Assembly (NCBI GenBank): GCA_041653495.1
Contig: JBAZFF010000026.1
Location: forward strand, 1 to 6,287
Length of the DNA stretch: 6,287 nucleotides
Origin: JBAZFF01 sp041653495
GTDB lineage: Bacteria; Patescibacteriota; Minisyncoccia; Minisyncoccales; RBG-13-42-11
Reading direction: 5' to 3'
Each line of letters opens with the position of its first letter. The stretch's first letter is position 1. Made by a program: the position numbers and the translations under genes. Below the pieces are notes generated by a model. It made no database searches. It saw only the letters and a program-made list of their open reading frames with translations, and was not told the origin of the DNA. Shown piece after piece: positions 4,957-6,287 of this stretch.

Positions 4957-6232
4957 TTTTTTCTAACTCTTTTACCTTGTTCTTTAACTCTATCATTTTA
5001 AGCTCCCTCCCGATGGCCAGCCTGTTGAATCTCTCCAATTCTGCTATTTTAGATTTCAATTCTTTTGTCCTGCTTTCAACCTGTTCTTCCAGCTTCTGGG
5101 AAAGAATGAGCAGCTCCCTTGTTCTAGCCTGAATCTTTATTTCCAGGGAAGATTGGGCCATTTCCGCATCATCCTGGGCTTCCAGAGCTTTGACGTGGCT
5201 GTTCTGCAAGTTCCTCGTAACATAGGTTATTATAACCACGCTCAGGGCCATCGCAGATAAATCAAACAAAGGATAGAAAACATGGTTGAAAAAGTATAAC
5301 AAGCCGTAGCTCAAGAAAGACATGAGTCCCGCAAATAAAATCACCTTCGTATCCCTGAAAAAGGAGAATAGGGCGAAAAGAAGAATATACTCTATTATTA
5401 TGGAATTTTTTAGGTTGAAGGAAAACAGAATAACTGCCATTGTAAAAAGCAGTATAAAAGCAAAAACGCTGAAATATTTGATAAAAGAAAGTGATTTTCG
5501 GTAAGACAGGGACGTTAAAAGAACGAAGGCCGATAAGAAAGATGATATTAAAAGGGAAATGTATTCCAGCCACGCCAGGCTTTGTCTTCCCAAAACGACG
5601 TTTACTATTTGAAAAACGGCCGACCCAGCTATCAGAGTTAAAAACAAGAATAAAAAGAGCCGTGCACTTTCAATCTCTCTTTTTTGGAGAAAGTATTCTT
5701 TAAAAGAAAGCGTGGGCGCTTCTATCTTCCCGCAAAAGACCTTAACTCTCTCTTGGATTTTATCCGAAAGAATATCCTTTTCTTTCAGCTTTCCCGACAA
5801 AAACAACCTGCCCGCTATCTTTGCCCCTCTTTTTTCTACCTTATTGCAAAACGAAGCATCAAAAACAAAAGAAGAAAGGGTGAAGAGATCTTTGGGGAAC
5901 AGGAATGTGGGACCGAAAATCGCTGCTTTCTTGTTCTTTAACCCTTTGATGGAATCTATATAAGAAGAAATAGGCAGGGATACCCCAAACCAGTCTGGAG
6001 ATCCGAAGCAAATGACGTCATATTCTGAAACATCCTTTACTCGAGGAGGAATGATTTCCGTTTTTGATTTAAAAATTCTATGAATAAACCAAAAGAAAGA
6101 GTTCTTTTCTTTCTCAACTCTTATTCTTTCCAAATCTATCCTATACCCCTTTTCGGTAAGTTTTTTTTGAATCTCTCTCGCCAGCCTTTCCGTTTTTCCC
6201 TCCTTGGAATAATAGGCTATTAAAATTTTCAT
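4937..6232 (-). CDS. Flavodoxin-like domain / six-TM / coiled-coil membrane sensor protein without kinase core
   Basis: Not a family I can name as a whole. Residues 1 to about 170 form a flavodoxin-like fold: MKILIAYYSKEGKTERLA has the FMN phosphate-loop pattern Ser9-x-x-Gly12-x-Thr14, and YDVICFGSPDWFG (71-83) fits the flavin-ring loop, with Trp81/Phe82 as possible stacking residues. Six hydrophobic segments follow at about 191-213, 221-241, 251-273, 277-292, 296-316 and 323-339; an even number puts both ends in the cytoplasm. The rest (about 346-431) is coiled coil containing RTRELL and RTKELK heptads and RFNRLAIGRELKMIELK, a linker I know from sensor kinases just upstream of PAS or kinase domains. 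No kinase core is present; it is in the next gene. Likely role: membrane-bound redox or flavin-dependent input for that kinase (inference). Start ATG at 6232 has no Shine-Dalgarno motif, but a promoter fits just upstream. Confidence 0.85.
   Translation of the reverse strand: MKILIAYYSKEGKTERLAREIQKKLTEKGYRIDLERIRVEKEKNSFFWFIHRIFKSKTEIIPPRVKDVSEYDVICFGSPDWFGVSLPISSYIDSIKGLKNKKAAIFGPTFLFPKDLFTLSSFVFDASFCNKVEKRGAKIAGRLFLSGKLKEKDILSDKIQERVKVFCGKIEAPTLSFKEYFLQKREIESARLFLFLFLTLIAGSAVFQIVNVVLGRQSLAWLEYISLLISSFLSAFVLLTSLSYRKSLSFIKYFSVFAFILLFTMAVILFSFNLKNSIIIEYILLFALFSFFRDTKVILFAGLMSFLSYGLLYFFNHVFYPLFDLSAMALSVVIITYVTRNLQNSHVKALEAQDDAEMAQSSLEIKIQARTRELLILSQKLEEQVESRTKELKSKIAELERFNRLAIGRELKMIELKNKVKELEKNAKKHH
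4956..4962 (-). repeat. Run of seven A's (coding strand) at the sensor/kinase junction
   Basis: On the - strand the sensor frame reads GAA AAA AAT GCC and stops 20 bases later at TAA (4939-4937), while the kinase ATG uses the last A of the run. The kinase frame is +1 relative to the sensor frame. Deleting a single A would give an uninterrupted reading frame from the flavodoxin domain through the HATPase domain. Such runs are prone to polymerase slippage and to sequencing or assembly error, so this site decides whether there are two genes or one. Confidence 0.9.
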
Positions 6233-6238
6233 TATGAA

Positions 6239-6267
6239 ATTTTACCATAATTTCAAATTCTTCCCAA
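6239..6267 (-). promoter_or_regulatory. Candidate sigma70-type promoter of the six-gene operon, leaderless geometry
   Basis: On the - strand TTGGGA (6267-6262, four of six consensus bases) is followed by a 17-base spacer and TAAAAT (6244-6239, five of six). The -10 box ends six bases before the sensor ATG, so the predicted transcript start falls on the A of the ATG. This would make a leaderless mRNA, which fits the lack of any Shine-Dalgarno motif. Only 55 bases upstream of the gene are visible (6233-6287); I see no operator or other structure in them. Confidence 0.42.
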
Positions 6268-6287
6268 TCTCCCCGTTATCCATTAAT

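Noticed and set aside
4325..4966. A 213-codon open frame on the + strand opposite the kinase gene
   Set aside because: It mirrors the well-supported kinase on the other strand; its Ser/Phe/Ile-rich product is what the complement of Lys/Glu-rich coding gives, and it has no recognisable motif.

Overview
The window reads as a slice of a small bacterial chromosome, most plausibly from a Candidate Phyla Radiation (Patescibacteria/Parcubacteria-like) genome. This is inferred from AT-rich, Lys/Glu/Ile-rich proteins, very tight gene packing, the lack of Shine-Dalgarno motifs, the style of the histidine kinase and stand-alone receivers, and a MutM with an extra loop. A TGA stop in mutM fits genetic code 11 and argues against the UGA-glycine lineages (Gracilibacteria/SR1). 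No 16S rRNA or phylogenetic marker search was possible, so the lineage is only a suggestion. No mobile element, CRISPR array, tRNA or rRNA was seen. There is no gene-free stretch longer than about 55 bases.

Layout. On the + strand, bases 2-913 hold the C-terminal half of uvrB (nucleotide excision repair helicase, cut by the window edge just after the DEAD-like motif). Fifteen bases later comes rpsT (ribosomal protein S20, 929-1201). Everything else is on the - strand and probably forms one six-gene operon, read from 6232 down to 1185: a flavodoxin-like/six-TM/coiled-coil membrane protein; a soluble PAS histidine kinase; two stand-alone receiver proteins; mutM (8-oxoguanine glycosylase); and holA (clamp-loader delta subunit). 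Junctions in this operon are overlaps of 20, 1 and 4 bases or gaps of 11 and 1 bases. holA and rpsT meet tail to tail and overlap by 17 bases.

How the genes may work together. The first - strand protein looks like the input half of a sensor kinase: an FMN-binding-type flavodoxin fold, then six membrane segments, then a signalling coiled coil, but no kinase core. The next gene supplies the PAS, HisKA and HATPase parts. The two overlap by 20 bases in different frames at a run of seven A's; removing one A would join them into a single classical membrane sensor kinase. Signal would pass to two receiver-only proteins. The same operon carries MutM, which repairs oxidised guanine. A redox-sensing flavin module upstream of an oxidative base-repair gene is an attractive but unproven hypothesis, and the most interesting feature of the window.

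Regulation. Three candidate sigma70-type promoters (ahead of the sensor gene, rpsT and the second receiver) all have 17-base spacers. Their -10 boxes end only 6-8 bases before the start codon, which would give leaderless or nearly leaderless mRNAs.
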